In this document: positions 8,220 to 16,370 of the stretch, in pieces
Numbering within the stretch: the first letter of the stretch is position 1
How the letters are laid out: every line of letters starts with the position of its first letter
From: a virus
IMG/VR virus record: IMGVR_UViG_3300015265_000016
Location: 1-25,534 of that record
Strand: one strand, 5' to 3'
Length of the DNA stretch: 25,534 bases
Made by a program: the position numbers and the translations under genes
Notes under the pieces: generated by a model
Told to the model about the DNA's origin: nothing
Seen by the model: only the letters and a program-made list of their open reading frames with translations
Databases searched by the model: none

Positions 8220-11150
8220 TTAGTTGGAAGTCCGCGCGGCCTCCTTGATACCTTGGAGAAACGCGACAGGACCGTTGATCATGAGAGAGCGGAGGTTGTT
8301 ACGGCGGATGTCCTCCCTGCGGTTCCCGTCCTTGTCCAGGTAGGTCACCTTCAGTGCATCGTTGAAGCCCGCGATGTCCTTCCGAGCGAGCGCCCCGATG
8401 GCCTTGTGGAACTGGCCGACATCGCCAACTTGGTACGCCACGTCTGTGAGTGCTGCCCGCTGAGCTTGGTTGATCATCATCCAGAGGCCAGGATTGACCG
8501 ACTCCACCGCCTGCTTAGCGCGCTCGGTGTACCGTGGGAGGGTGACCTCCAGGAGCCGTGCGGCTTGCTCAGGGGTGATCTGCACGGAGCCGTTCTTGAT
8601 CCCGTCGATGGACGTAGCGGGGATACCAGCGCGGCGGAAGTCTTCCCCGATGGTTCCTGCGTTGGCGTTCAGGTTGTAGCCGTAGCCGATGTTGTTTCCG
8701 GCCTTCGGGTTCGGGTCAGGAGTCGCCTTGAGTACGAGGCCTTCGCCCATCGCGGTGAGCGCTGCGGAGAAATTCCCGGACCCCAGGAAGGAGCCAGCTT
8801 GGTTCACCTGGAGCTTGGACCCCTGGCCGGTCAAGCGGGACCCTGCGAGGCCAGCGAAGGAAGCCGGGGCAGTGGGGAAGTTGAAGACGTTGTTCAGGGC
8901 TCCGTTGAATGCACCCTCACGGACCTTCTCAATCTGCCCTTGCGTGACATCGCTGAGCTGCTTGAGGTTTGTGGCCTTCGCCAGGAGCTCCGAGTTATCG
9001 ATGAGGTCTTGCGACGTGGTGGTGCCGTTGCCCAGCTTCTGCTTCAGTGCGGCCATGGCAGAGCGCTCGTCAGCAGACAGCAGCTTGGTCGATGCTGTCT
9101 CCTGCATGATCTGCCCGAAGGTCACATCAGCGAGCTTGTGCACCGGAGCGCCGTTGATGAATGCTGCCAGCGTGTACTTCCCATCCTTGCCGTAGATGAG
9201 GCCCGGACTGACATCTTCGCCGTACTGCTGACGAGCCTTTTCCAGGTAGTTCTTCACGGCTTCCTGCGTCTGGTCATTCGCCTGATTCGGCGGGACCTGG
9301 AGGTCAACCTTGTTGATCGGGTCGTACACGAAGTTCGACTGCACTTGCTGCTGAATCCACGTCTTGGCCTGCTCGGAGCTCGCCGTGGGGTTTCGCGTGT
9401 AGTACTTCTCCAGTTCCAGCCGTGCCCACGCACTGGTGGCTTCCTCGTTCTGCGGGGAGCCGCCGAAGAGACGGCCAGCCACTGGGATGCGCTGATACCA
9501 GCTCGTGGTCAGCCCAGAGACCTCCTTGGCCACTTTCGTCTTCCATTGCGGGTCACTGGTGATTTCCTTAGCCATCTTCTGCGCTTCTGGCGAGACCGTC
9601 TGGTATGAGCTGTGGTAGGCCTGGCTGTCGTCTACGCCCGACGAGCGTTGCTGGACGTATGAGCCGAAAACGTTGGACGCTTTCTCATCAAAGTACAGTG
9701 AGCGAATCTGGTCAGGCATGCCAGCGTAAAGCGCTGCCGCCAGCTTAAACTGACTCGAAGGCGCTCCGTCTTTCGGGGGTACTGCATTGGTGGTTCCGTC
9801 GATGAGGGCCTTCAGCTTGCTGTTAGCGATGTCGCTGCGCCCTGAGCGGCCCGTGATGTCCACGATGGACTTGATTGCCTGTTGCACCTGCGGAAGCTGC
9901 GAGGGGTCCCCTGCAACCTTCCCAGAGGCAACCTGCATGAGAACACCCACGTCCGGCTGCTGGACAGTATCCAGAGCTGCCTGAGCGTCTTTCTTGTCGA
10001 GCGCCCACGCTGTACCAGAGCCCACTGACTGGACCGCCTGTACGTTCTGTTGGGCAGCGTCAGCGAGACCCTGGAGGCGTCGATACTCACCCAGCGCCGC
10101 CCCCGCGCTCTTGAACTGATTCAGCGGCCCGATGCGGTTCACGAAGTCATTGATGTCCGGCTGCTTGCCCTGGCTCGCTGCCTCTTCGTCAGCCACGGTC
10201 CGCTTGAAGAAGTCCGTCTGCTGCGCCTGCTCGATGCGCTGGTTCTGTTCTTCGAGTGCCCGATGTTGGAGCCGTGTGGCCTCAGATTGAATCTTCGGAT
10301 TCATCTGCTGGAGCGTCAGGCCCGTGTGCGGGTCCTTGAACTGAGTGAACAGGTCAAAGAGCTCAGGCCGACCACCAGCTTGCGATGACAGGTTGTTGAT
10401 CTTGTCCAGGAGCATGTCAGCCATCTCCGGCCGGGTCATCATGCCCATCTGACCACGCATCGGCTCCAGCGCCTGCTGAACCCCATCCCACATCTGCTGG
10501 AGGCTCTTGGTCGGATCCAGCACGCCATCAGCGACTGCGGAGAAGTTACCGAATGCGGTCTCCTTCAGGCGCTGGAACTGAACCTGAGCGTAGTCCTTGC
10601 GAACGCTGTCAGCCGTCGTGGCGACGCTCTTCGAAACCTGGTCGACAATCGCGGGGTCCGTGAGGCCCGCCGTGTGCTGCGCTACCTGCTCGTGCAAGAA
10701 CTTCTCCGGGTCAAACCCGTCCTGGTTCTTGTGCTCCTGGTAGGCGCTCAGGATGTCCGTCTGTACCTGGTTGCCAATCTTCAGGCCCACCGCGTTGCGA
10801 TAGCCCTGGGCGAACGTATCGTTGAACGCAGGGTCCACGCGGGAATCCGCAGACGGAGGTGGGACCTTGATGCCTCCGGTTTGTGCGTCGATGAGCCCTG
10901 CATCGCTGAGCTGGCCCTGAGCGGTGCCCGCCTTGAAAGCCTGCGTGGCGTCCTTCTGGTTCTCCAGGTTGACGTAGTGGTCCAGCGCTGGATTGAATAC
11001 CTTCAGGCCATCAATCAGTCCCGCCAGTGTGGGGTCCTGAGCGGGAGCCTGATAGGTGTCCACCGGCCGCTCTTGGGGCTGGAAGGTGACCTGACGCTGG
11101 CCAGGGTCTCCCTGACCGCGCTGGGTGATTTGCTGAGTGTTCGGTGGCAT
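8220..11150 (-). CDS. Internal virion protein C (T7 gp15-like) with C-terminal lysozyme-like domain
   Basis: The 976-residue product is longer than T7 gp15 (747 residues), a helical ejection protein stacked in the inner core. Residues 1 to about 790 are helical, Gln/Ala-rich and fit gp15. The extra C-terminal part, about 795-976, resembles a phage lysozyme (GH24) fold: E803 in MGEGLVLKA, D812 nine residues later as in T4 lysozyme (E11, D20), then NIGYGYNLN at 820-828 where T4 has TIGIGH, then ITPEQAARLLE and an AALTDVAYQVG helix. The usual catalytic Thr and His positions read Asn (N820) and Tyr (Y825), so activity is likely but not certain. It probably opens peptidoglycan during DNA entry. 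Gene order and size support the call. The start follows the gp14 stop by 18 bases. Confidence 0.85.
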   Translation of the reverse strand: MPPNTQQITQRGQGDPGQRQVTFQPQERPVDTYQAPAQDPTLAGLIDGLKVFNPALDHYVNLENQKDATQAFKAGTAQGQLSDAGLIDAQTGGIKVPPPSADSRVDPAFNDTFAQGYRNAVGLKIGNQVQTDILSAYQEHKNQDGFDPEKFLHEQVAQHTAGLTDPAIVDQVSKSVATTADSVRKDYAQVQFQRLKETAFGNFSAVADGVLDPTKSLQQMWDGVQQALEPMRGQMGMMTRPEMADMLLDKINNLSSQAGGRPELFDLFTQFKDPHTGLTLQQMNPKIQSEATRLQHRALEEQNQRIEQAQQTDFFKRTVADEEAASQGKQPDINDFVNRIGPLNQFKSAGAALGEYRRLQGLADAAQQNVQAVQSVGSGTAWALDKKDAQAALDTVQQPDVGVLMQVASGKVAGDPSQLPQVQQAIKSIVDITGRSGRSDIANSKLKALIDGTTNAVPPKDGAPSSQFKLAAALYAGMPDQIRSLYFDEKASNVFGSYVQQRSSGVDDSQAYHSSYQTVSPEAQKMAKEITSDPQWKTKVAKEVSGLTTSWYQRIPVAGRLFGGSPQNEEATSAWARLELEKYYTRNPTASSEQAKTWIQQQVQSNFVYDPINKVDLQVPPNQANDQTQEAVKNYLEKARQQYGEDVSPGLIYGKDGKYTLAAFINGAPVHKLADVTFGQIMQETASTKLLSADERSAMAALKQKLGNGTTTSQDLIDNSELLAKATNLKQLSDVTQGQIEKVREGAFNGALNNVFNFPTAPASFAGLAGSRLTGQGSKLQVNQAGSFLGSGNFSAALTAMGEGLVLKATPDPNPKAGNNIGYGYNLNANAGTIGEDFRRAGIPATSIDGIKNGSVQITPEQAARLLEVTLPRYTERAKQAVESVNPGLWMMINQAQRAALTDVAYQVGDVGQFHKAIGALARKDIAGFNDALKVTYLDKDGNRREDIRRNNLRSLMINGPVAFLQGIKEAARTSN

Positions 11151-11168
11151 GCCTTTCAGTGCGCTCGG

Positions 11169-11726
11169 TTAAGAGGTGTATGTGGTTTGTGGAACGGAGC
11201 CTGACGCCTGGAGCTTTGTCCGCTGGAGGTTGGTGTAGGAATTGACCGCACTGCCTGCAATCTGGAGGCCTGTCCCGATCAAACTCGGCTGCTGAATGCT
11301 TGCTGTTCGCGACACAGCCTGCGAGTAGTTGCCCTGAAGCTGGTTGACCATCTGCCGCTGCTGCGATGACGCATTCGCCTGCATTGTGGCGATGTCCTGA
11401 CCAGCGTTGAAGTCGGCTTCGTTCCCCACGCGGTCGTTGCTGCCCCCGCCGTTGGTCCCAGAGTCGGCCGCAAGGGCCTGGAGGTGTCCCGTTTCGATCA
11501 TCGCCTGGCGAGCTCGCTCTGACATCTGCTCGGCCGCTGCCTGGTTCTGCTGGGTCATCTCGTTTTTCGTCTGCAATACCTGCGAGTCGTAGGCTTCCTG
11601 AGCTGCATGCTCTTGCCTCCGCGAGGTGTCGCTAGCCTGCACATAAGAGGCAGCCGCTGCCGCCGCACTGATGGCCATTGAGGTAATCATCAGCGTGGTC
11701 ATGGTCATAGTGGTTGGTTCACACAT
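11169..11726 (-). CDS. Internal virion protein B (T7 gp14-like)
   Basis: The 185-residue product corresponds to T7 gp14 (196 residues), an inner-core protein ejected at infection that forms the outer-membrane part of the DNA channel. It begins MCEP, has a Met/Ala-rich hydrophobic stretch at about residues 8-30 (ITSMAISAAAAAASY), and a long Gln/Ala-rich helical middle (MTQQNQAAAEQMSERARQA). T7 gp14 also starts with Met-Cys and a hydrophobic segment. The frame is open for another 59 codons upstream, but that part lies inside the gp13-like gene in another frame and is not protein-like. The ATG at 11724-11726 overlaps the preceding stop by eight bases. No strong Shine-Dalgarno is seen, so coupled translation is likely. 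Confidence 0.85.
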   Translation of the reverse strand: MCEPTTMTMTTLMITSMAISAAAAAASYVQASDTSRRQEHAAQEAYDSQVLQTKNEMTQQNQAAAEQMSERARQAMIETGHLQALAADSGTNGGGSNDRVGNEADFNAGQDIATMQANASSQQRQMVNQLQGNYSQAVSRTASIQQPSLIGTGLQIAGSAVNSYTNLQRTKLQASGSVPQTTYTS

Positions 11727-12174
11727 CGCGTACTCGGTAGAAGTGATAGAAGGGGGCGCGCGCTGCTCCGTAGTCCGACACGAGTTCCCCAATGGTGAAC
11801 CCCAGACTACGCAGCCACGCAATCGACGCGGTGTTCTCTGCATGGACGAAATTGAACAGCGCGGGGTAGTCAGCCTGAACCCTGCTGACCCACACCCGCC
11901 CATCCTTCACGAGTCGCTTGGAGAATCGGTAGACTTCCGGAGTGGCCACCATCCAGGGGCTGCCGAAGCCGCCTACCTGAGCAACACCGTAGATGCAGAT
12001 TGGGACATCGAGCTCATCGACCGCCACCCAGGCTTCAGCAGATACGCCAAGAGAGCGCAACAGGGGAGCTTCAGATTCATCACCTGAGGACAGTGCGATT
12101 TCCACTCGGTCCTGCTTGCGGAGCCTGGGGAAGAGGCTGAGGCAGTCCGCTGTTGTTGCCTTGCGAATCTTCAC
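11719..12174 (-). CDS. T7 gp13-like protein with GNAT acetyltransferase-type fold
   Basis: The 151-residue product lies where T7 has gene 13 (138 residues), needed for virion morphogenesis. The sequence has the GNAT-like pattern of that family: MKIRKATTADCLSLFPRL at the N-terminus, a hydrophobic core segment AWVAVDELDVPICIYGVAQV, then FNFVHAENTASIAWLRSLGF, where the T7 protein has a WVGNTSHIRFLKTIGA-like stretch. The typical acetyl-CoA loop (Q/RxxGxG/A) is not clear, so enzyme activity is doubtful. The start is a GTG overlapping the gp12 stop as GTGA (12171-12174), with GGGAGG five bases upstream. An upstream ATG at 12210 would lie deep in gp12 and is not preferred. Confidence 0.82.
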   Translation of the reverse strand: MKIRKATTADCLSLFPRLRKQDRVEIALSSGDESEAPLLRSLGVSAEAWVAVDELDVPICIYGVAQVGGFGSPWMVATPEVYRFSKRLVKDGRVWVSRVQADYPALFNFVHAENTASIAWLRSLGFTIGELVSDYGAARAPFYHFYRVRDV

Positions 12175-14486
12175 ATGCGCCTCCCGAAGCTCACGAACTC
12201 CGCATCCCAACCAGCCGACTGGAACACGGAGGGCAAGTACGAGTCGTTGATGATTTCGATGCGCACCCCCTCATTCGCGGTCATCACTGGGAACCTGAAG
12301 GTGCCCGATTCGATGGACGGAACGCCGAGTGTTGCGGAGCTCGTGCCGAGCGTATGGCCGCTGAACTTGTAGGTGTACGTGTCGCGCGCCTTCGGCTGTA
12401 CCTCAACACGGAAGTACCCGCTGTTGGTGAAGTCGAGATAGAAGCGGCGCAGCTTCAGCTTGCCATTCGTCATGGCCACCTGGTTCTGGTCCTTCGCGTA
12501 TTGCTCCGAGAATCGATAGCGCATCGTGTAGTCCTGGCCGAAGAACACGGGGCCCGCCGTCCAGTCCCCCTGAGCGGTGACCGTGTAGCCACCACTCGCA
12601 GTGAACGGGATACGCTTACCCACCTTGCCAGTGAACGCCGTACCAGCGACCATCTGATAGCCGCTCGGCGGGACCGAGTAGGGGAGCGTGAAGCTCGTCG
12701 TGTTTGTCCCAGCGTTGTAGCTGCCACTGACATACACGCGGTGATCCAGATGAATCACGAAGCCCATCCCAACGTCTGACAGGTCGGACTGCAAGTCCAT
12801 CGTCTCCAGGTACGTCCCATCGCTGCGATTCAGGATGAAGTAGCACCGGTTGTTGATGAACTCCGCGCCCAGCACGGTGGTGCCTGGATCAAACCTAAAC
12901 TTGAACCATGCACTTTGCTGTTTGGTGTTGCCGGACCAGAAGAACTTGTACACATAAACCACGCTCGGATCATCCCGGCAGAGGGCCAGGAGGACATCCT
13001 CAGACGAGCTCGATACCAAGCTGAAGAGATTCGCTGGGATGTACGCAGGGACGTGCGCAGTTACATCGGTTGCATCATTGGTCAGCGTTGTGGCGTCCAC
13101 GTAATACTCACGGATGCCCGTGTGCTGCCCTGCGGTGACTCCGAAGTAGACCGCCTGGCCAATACCTACGGGCCGCGCTTCGGTGCCGCTGTCAAACTCC
13201 GTGGCCACGTCTGCCTTGACGGTCTTCGGGCTCATCAGCTCCTGACCGCCAGTAAGCTGGAACTGGGTCTGGTCAGAGAACAGCAGAAGGCTCTTGTCAA
13301 ACGGGACAGCGAACCTGAGGATGGAGACCTTGTTGGTCCCCACGTTGGTGTCAATCGGGTCCGTGTCGATGACCGCAGTGGCCGTCTTGCCCCAGAAGTT
13401 GTAGTACTCGCCAGCCCGCGACATGCACACGTTCTCGTCCGAGAGGAAGCCCAGGCGGCCACGGTAGTAGAAGATGTCCGCGATGGACCGGCCTACGAAC
13501 GAGGGTGCGGGGTTGCTCACGTTGTCTCCCACCTTTCGCGGCTCCCAAGACACCGGGGAGAACGTGAAGGAACCATCAGCCTGCCGCACGAGTTTCCACG
13601 GCATGGTGTCCGGGACAATCGTGTTGGTCATCCCTGGCTTCGTAGTCTCCACCCAGGCGTTCCCATCCCACTTCACGTAATACGCGCTGGTGCCCCCTTG
13701 GGGGTCACCGGAGACCGTCATGGTGTAGCCGGTCTCGAATGTTGGAGGGAGCTTGCTGAATGTCGGCACGGCCTTGTTCATGTCCAGCAATGCGGTGTTG
13801 CCGTAGCCGTCTGCACACGATGCCTGGGTGATGTTCCCCGAGGTCTTCGTCACCTTCACGATGGAGGTGTTCGGGAGCACCGTGGCCGAGTAGCCAGCTC
13901 CCAATGCGGTGCCGAGTGATGTGGCCAGAGAGCCCGCGATGGAGTGCGAGTCATTGGCAGAATCGCCGGTGCCAAACGAGCCGGTAATACCATCAACGGT
14001 CACGAAGTATGTCATCACCGGCTGAGCAAGGGCCACATAGAAGTACGCCACGTTCCCCGGATTGGCAGCACTAGCGGCTCCCTGAGCTACCTGCTTGGAC
14101 CTGTTCAGGATGAACGTGTAGTCCGCCACGGTGACGAACCCAAAGTCCTGCTGAGGATTCCCAGTGGATAGGTACGCGGCCCCGTTCGGGTAGTTGATGG
14201 TGCGGGGTGAGCCGTCGATGAGACTGTAGACCTGCAATGAGCCGTTGATCGCGAACACTACGTAGCGCTCAGTCGTTGACCGGTTGATAACGTGCACTGC
14301 TGCGTTCGTGATAGTCGAGCGGGTGAGAAGCGCCAGGTAGGACAGCGGGGGCCGCTTACGGAGCCCCGTGGCGATGGTCGGGTAGGCGTTCTCACTGAGT
14401 TCAGCCTGGGTGTCGTGGCGCAGCGTCGGGGGCTGCTGACTGACACCGTTGAAGAGGCTGGGAATGCTCCTATTGATGAGCGTCAA
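12171..14486 (-). CDS. Tail tubular protein B / nozzle (T7 gp12-like)
   Basis: The 771-residue product forms the tail nozzle below the gp11 adaptor (T7 gp12 is 794 residues). Matching landmarks are GVSQQPP at about residues 14-20, GLRKRPPL at 41-48, the INYPNGAAYL region, and SFVGRSIADIFYYRGRLGFL in the middle, nearly the same as SFVGSSINDVFFFRNRLGFL in T7. I start it at a TTG (14484-14486) that overlaps the gp11 stop as TTGA and has GAAGGG eight bases upstream. The in-frame ATG at 14531 lies 46 bases further into gp11, gives a non-homologous N-terminus and lacks such support. T7 gp12 begins MALISQSI, which lines up with MTLINRSI from the TTG. Confidence 0.93.
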   Translation of the reverse strand: MTLINRSIPSLFNGVSQQPPTLRHDTQAELSENAYPTIATGLRKRPPLSYLALLTRSTITNAAVHVINRSTTERYVVFAINGSLQVYSLIDGSPRTINYPNGAAYLSTGNPQQDFGFVTVADYTFILNRSKQVAQGAASAANPGNVAYFYVALAQPVMTYFVTVDGITGSFGTGDSANDSHSIAGSLATSLGTALGAGYSATVLPNTSIVKVTKTSGNITQASCADGYGNTALLDMNKAVPTFSKLPPTFETGYTMTVSGDPQGGTSAYYVKWDGNAWVETTKPGMTNTIVPDTMPWKLVRQADGSFTFSPVSWEPRKVGDNVSNPAPSFVGRSIADIFYYRGRLGFLSDENVCMSRAGEYYNFWGKTATAVIDTDPIDTNVGTNKVSILRFAVPFDKSLLLFSDQTQFQLTGGQELMSPKTVKADVATEFDSGTEARPVGIGQAVYFGVTAGQHTGIREYYVDATTLTNDATDVTAHVPAYIPANLFSLVSSSSEDVLLALCRDDPSVVYVYKFFWSGNTKQQSAWFKFRFDPGTTVLGAEFINNRCYFILNRSDGTYLETMDLQSDLSDVGMGFVIHLDHRVYVSGSYNAGTNTTSFTLPYSVPPSGYQMVAGTAFTGKVGKRIPFTASGGYTVTAQGDWTAGPVFFGQDYTMRYRFSEQYAKDQNQVAMTNGKLKLRRFYLDFTNSGYFRVEVQPKARDTYTYKFSGHTLGTSSATLGVPSIESGTFRFPVMTANEGVRIEIINDSYLPSVFQSAGWDAEFVSFGRRM

Positions 14487-15097
14487 GCAGTGGACCCTTC
14501 GTAGAGAATCGCACTGTCCGGGCGCATCCATGCGTCAGCCACGCTGTAGCTGTCGTAGAACATGTTGTAGTCCCCGTTGTCCCCCTCAGCATCCTTCAGC
14601 GCAACCAGCGCTTTCAGCTCGTCATTCTCCGTGAGCCTGTCGATGGTGTCAGAGGTGAAGGAGGTGGCCTGGAAAGACCGGGCAGCGCAGATTGCGATGT
14701 ACTGGCGTGCAGCCTGCGGGAGCTCATCCCATTCCATGAAGAAGACCACATCAGCGTACAGGTCGCGGTCCCAGATGTACGTGTGATTCTTCTTGTCGTA
14801 CATGCGCTGACCACGCTGAGCCACCTGAGCGTCACTCGTGCGGCGGTCGATAGATGCCTTCAGCGCATTCAGTGGGAGTGTGATGGTGTTGTCACTGGCG
14901 CGCAGTAGGGGAAACCGGTGTTCCGTGTTGAAGGCCCAGCCGGTGGACTGGATGGTGCGGCTGAATTCGAGAAGCTTGGCGCGCGCTGCTGCAACGTCTG
15001 CCAGGCCTGAGTTTGTGATGCTGTTGACCGGGGACTCGCCAATGGCCGCGAGGCACATATTGACGGCTTCCAGCTCGGTCATAAAGGCTGATGCCAT
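14483..15097 (-). CDS. Tail tubular protein A / adaptor (T7 gp11-like)
   Basis: The 204-residue product is the adaptor ring that joins portal to tail (T7 gp11 is 196 residues). The N-terminal ELEAVNMCLAAIGESPVNSI matches the family pattern (AVNxxLxxIGE.PV), followed by ARAKLLEFSRTIQSTGWAFN, equivalent to the QIQSRGWTFN segment of T7. Further on are a YDKKNHTYIWD beta region, ELPQAARQYIAICAARSFQ and a GDYNMFYD near the end. It is the first gene after the T-phi-like terminator, and the ATG has CAGGG eight bases upstream. The 3' end overlaps the TTG start of gp12. Confidence 0.93.
   Translation of the reverse strand: MASAFMTELEAVNMCLAAIGESPVNSITNSGLADVAAARAKLLEFSRTIQSTGWAFNTEHRFPLLRASDNTITLPLNALKASIDRRTSDAQVAQRGQRMYDKKNHTYIWDRDLYADVVFFMEWDELPQAARQYIAICAARSFQATSFTSDTIDRLTENDELKALVALKDAEGDNGDYNMFYDSYSVADAWMRPDSAILYEGSTA
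14495..14500 (-). promoter_or_regulatory. Ribosome binding site deciding the TTG start of gp12
   Basis: The minus strand reads GAAGGG, then eight bases, then TTG. This site, the four-base TTGA overlap with gp11 and the alignment of MTLINRSI with the T7 gp12 N-terminus together support a TTG start. Confidence 0.75.
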
Positions 15098-15121
15098 TGG
15101 GGAAGCCCTGAAGAATTAAAC

Positions 15122-15159
15122 AAAAAAGGGGAGCCCTCCGGTTAAAGAGAACTCCCCTT
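15122..15159 (-). terminator. Strong Rho-independent terminator, positional equivalent of T7 T-phi
   Basis: On the minus strand AAGGGGAG pairs with CTCCCCTT (15152-15159 with 15126-15133). Six further inner pairs, some G-T, extend the stem to 14 bp around a TTAACC loop. The stem runs into TTTTTT (15122-15127). It lies six bases after the DUF2829 stop and 24 bases before gp11, where T7 has T-phi after gene 10, so it should raise head transcripts above tail transcripts. Confidence 0.93.
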
Positions 15160-15165
15160 GGGGTG

Positions 15166-15429
15166 CTACGAGACAACGAGCCAGTCTTCGGCCAGTACGT
15201 CAGTCTGCGAAGCGAGCCACGGGACAACTTCCCCAGTGGCAGTCTTCATGTCGATATGAGCGTGATACTTGACCTCAGTACCTTCCTCATAGATGCCCAG
15301 CAGCGGAGGGCGGTTCACCTTGAACGTGCTGCCGGGAACCAGGAAGAGGAACATCCCCTTCCCATTCCAGCCAGCACGAGCTACGCGAACTCCGCTCTTC
15401 AGGGCTACTACTGCTACCCCAAAGTCCAT
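15166..15429 (-). CDS. DUF2829 protein, Tad2 (Thoeris anti-defence 2) family
   Basis: The 87-residue product has the DUF2829 signature end to end: MDFGVAVVALKSGVRVARAG at 1-20, WNGKGMFLFLV at 21-31, HIDMKTATGEVVPWL at 58-72 and SQTDVLAEDW at 74-83. Known family members called Tad2 bind and sequester the glycocyclic ADP-ribose signal made by Thoeris TIR proteins, and some bind cyclic dinucleotides, so the phage escapes abortive defence. I infer the same role here; not every DUF2829 member has been tested. The ATG overlaps the capsid stop as TAATG, and the nearest GGAG is about 15 bases upstream, so expression probably depends on ribosomes finishing the capsid gene. A longer frame from 15459 would lie inside the capsid gene and breaks the domain start. 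A terminator follows after six bases. Confidence 0.85.
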   Translation of the reverse strand: MDFGVAVVALKSGVRVARAGWNGKGMFLFLVPGSTFKVNRPPLLGIYEEGTEVKYHAHIDMKTATGEVVPWLASQTDVLAEDWLVVS

Positions 15430-16370
15430 TACGTGGTCGTCAGCAGCTCCACTGCGCATTCCGGACGGAGCGAGCCGTGGCCCACTGCGTACTTCGAAAC
15501 GATCAGCGTGCCTTGGCGGCGGATGTCGTACTGCATTTCCTGCGCCAGGTCCAGGAGCTTCACCGTGCCCACCGCTTCCTTCGTCGTGACCACCGCTGCG
15601 GTCTTCGAGAAGTCACCTTGGTACGCGGCCGGGCCCGTGGTGATGTTCGTGTTCGGGAGGTGGTTGGTCTTCTGGATGAAGGCACCGCCAATCTTCAGAA
15701 TCGTCCCGTCCTTGTAGTCACCGTTGCCCACGGTCCAGTCGCGGTTCAGGAGAGCCGTCGATTGAGCCAGGAGGTAGTACTGAGCCGGGCGTACGAACGC
15801 GTTCTTCTGCGACGTTTCCGGGATGTCCTTCTCATCGAACGTCTGGACAGCCGTGTAGATGCCCGCTGCGAGGTCAACAGCCGAAGTCTTGTACAGCGTA
15901 CCGCTGGACGTGAGCTGCGTGCCACCGTATGCGCCCGTAACGGTTGCCGAGAGGCGAGCCGTGAGGCACTTCACCTGGAGCACGTTCTTGTCCCAGTTCG
16001 CTGCGAGAGCGCGGCCCGTTTCGGCCGAGTAGATCGAACGGTAGTCGTAGTGATTCTTCGCCTCATCGATGTTCGCGATAAACGCGTCAGCGATCAGGAG
16101 GTCATCAATCGTGATGACTCGTTCGTTCACGTTCGACGTTTGGCCCACGATTTCCGTACCCGGAGTGTGGTAACGGGCGTTCACGCGCCACGTTGCCGGG
16201 AACTGAGCCGACTTGCCCGAGCTGATCGTGCGGACCGTGTGGAACGGCATCACGATGTTGTTCTGCTCGAACGCGGTCAGCACTTCACCGCCGTAGACCT
16301 TCAGGAAAAGAGCATCGGTAGCGCCCGCGCCATTTACCTGGCCGGGGCGAATGACAACTGCATCTGCCAT
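15429..16370 (-). CDS. Major capsid protein (T7 gp10-like)
   Basis: The 313-residue product builds the icosahedral shell (T7 gp10A is 345 residues). It starts MADAVVIRPGQVNGAGATDA, and the N-terminal half carries ALFLKVYGGEVLTAFEQNN and SGKSAQFPATW, close to the T7 LFLKVFGGEVLTAFART and GKSAQFPVLG-like stretches of gp10 proteins. The central YRSIYSAETGRALA segment is also typical. A good Shine-Dalgarno, AAGGA, lies eight bases before the ATG, and a 155-base leader precedes it. I see no slippery site near the 3' end that would make a 10B-type frameshift form; instead the stop codon overlaps the start of the DUF2829 gene. Confidence 0.95.
   Translation of the reverse strand: MADAVVIRPGQVNGAGATDALFLKVYGGEVLTAFEQNNIVMPFHTVRTISSGKSAQFPATWRVNARYHTPGTEIVGQTSNVNERVITIDDLLIADAFIANIDEAKNHYDYRSIYSAETGRALAANWDKNVLQVKCLTARLSATVTGAYGGTQLTSSGTLYKTSAVDLAAGIYTAVQTFDEKDIPETSQKNAFVRPAQYYLLAQSTALLNRDWTVGNGDYKDGTILKIGGAFIQKTNHLPNTNITTGPAAYQGDFSKTAAVVTTKEAVGTVKLLDLAQEMQYDIRRQGTLIVSKYAVGHGSLRPECAVELLTTT

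Noticed and set aside
4201-9608. Long plus-strand open frames, such as 8193-9608, 5869-6816 and 6838-7875
   Set aside because: They lie antisense to the gp15- and gp16-like genes, have Leu/Val/Arg-rich shadow composition, no conserved motifs and no ribosome sites; G+C-rich codon bias on the minus strand opens these frames.
12915-13919. 334-codon plus-strand frame opposite gp12
   Set aside because: It is complementary to well-conserved gp12 codons and its product has no recognisable domain; a frame shadow is the simplest explanation.
14487-14531. ATG at 14529-14531 as the gp12 start
   Set aside because: It would extend gp12 by 15 residues inside gp11 without homology; the TTG at 14484-14486 has a ribosome site, a TTGA overlap and aligns with the T7 gp12 N-terminus.
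15425-15440. Programmed frameshift making a T7 10B-like extended capsid
   Set aside because: No slippery heptamer is visible at the end of the capsid gene; the downstream frame is an independent DUF2829 gene with its own ATG.
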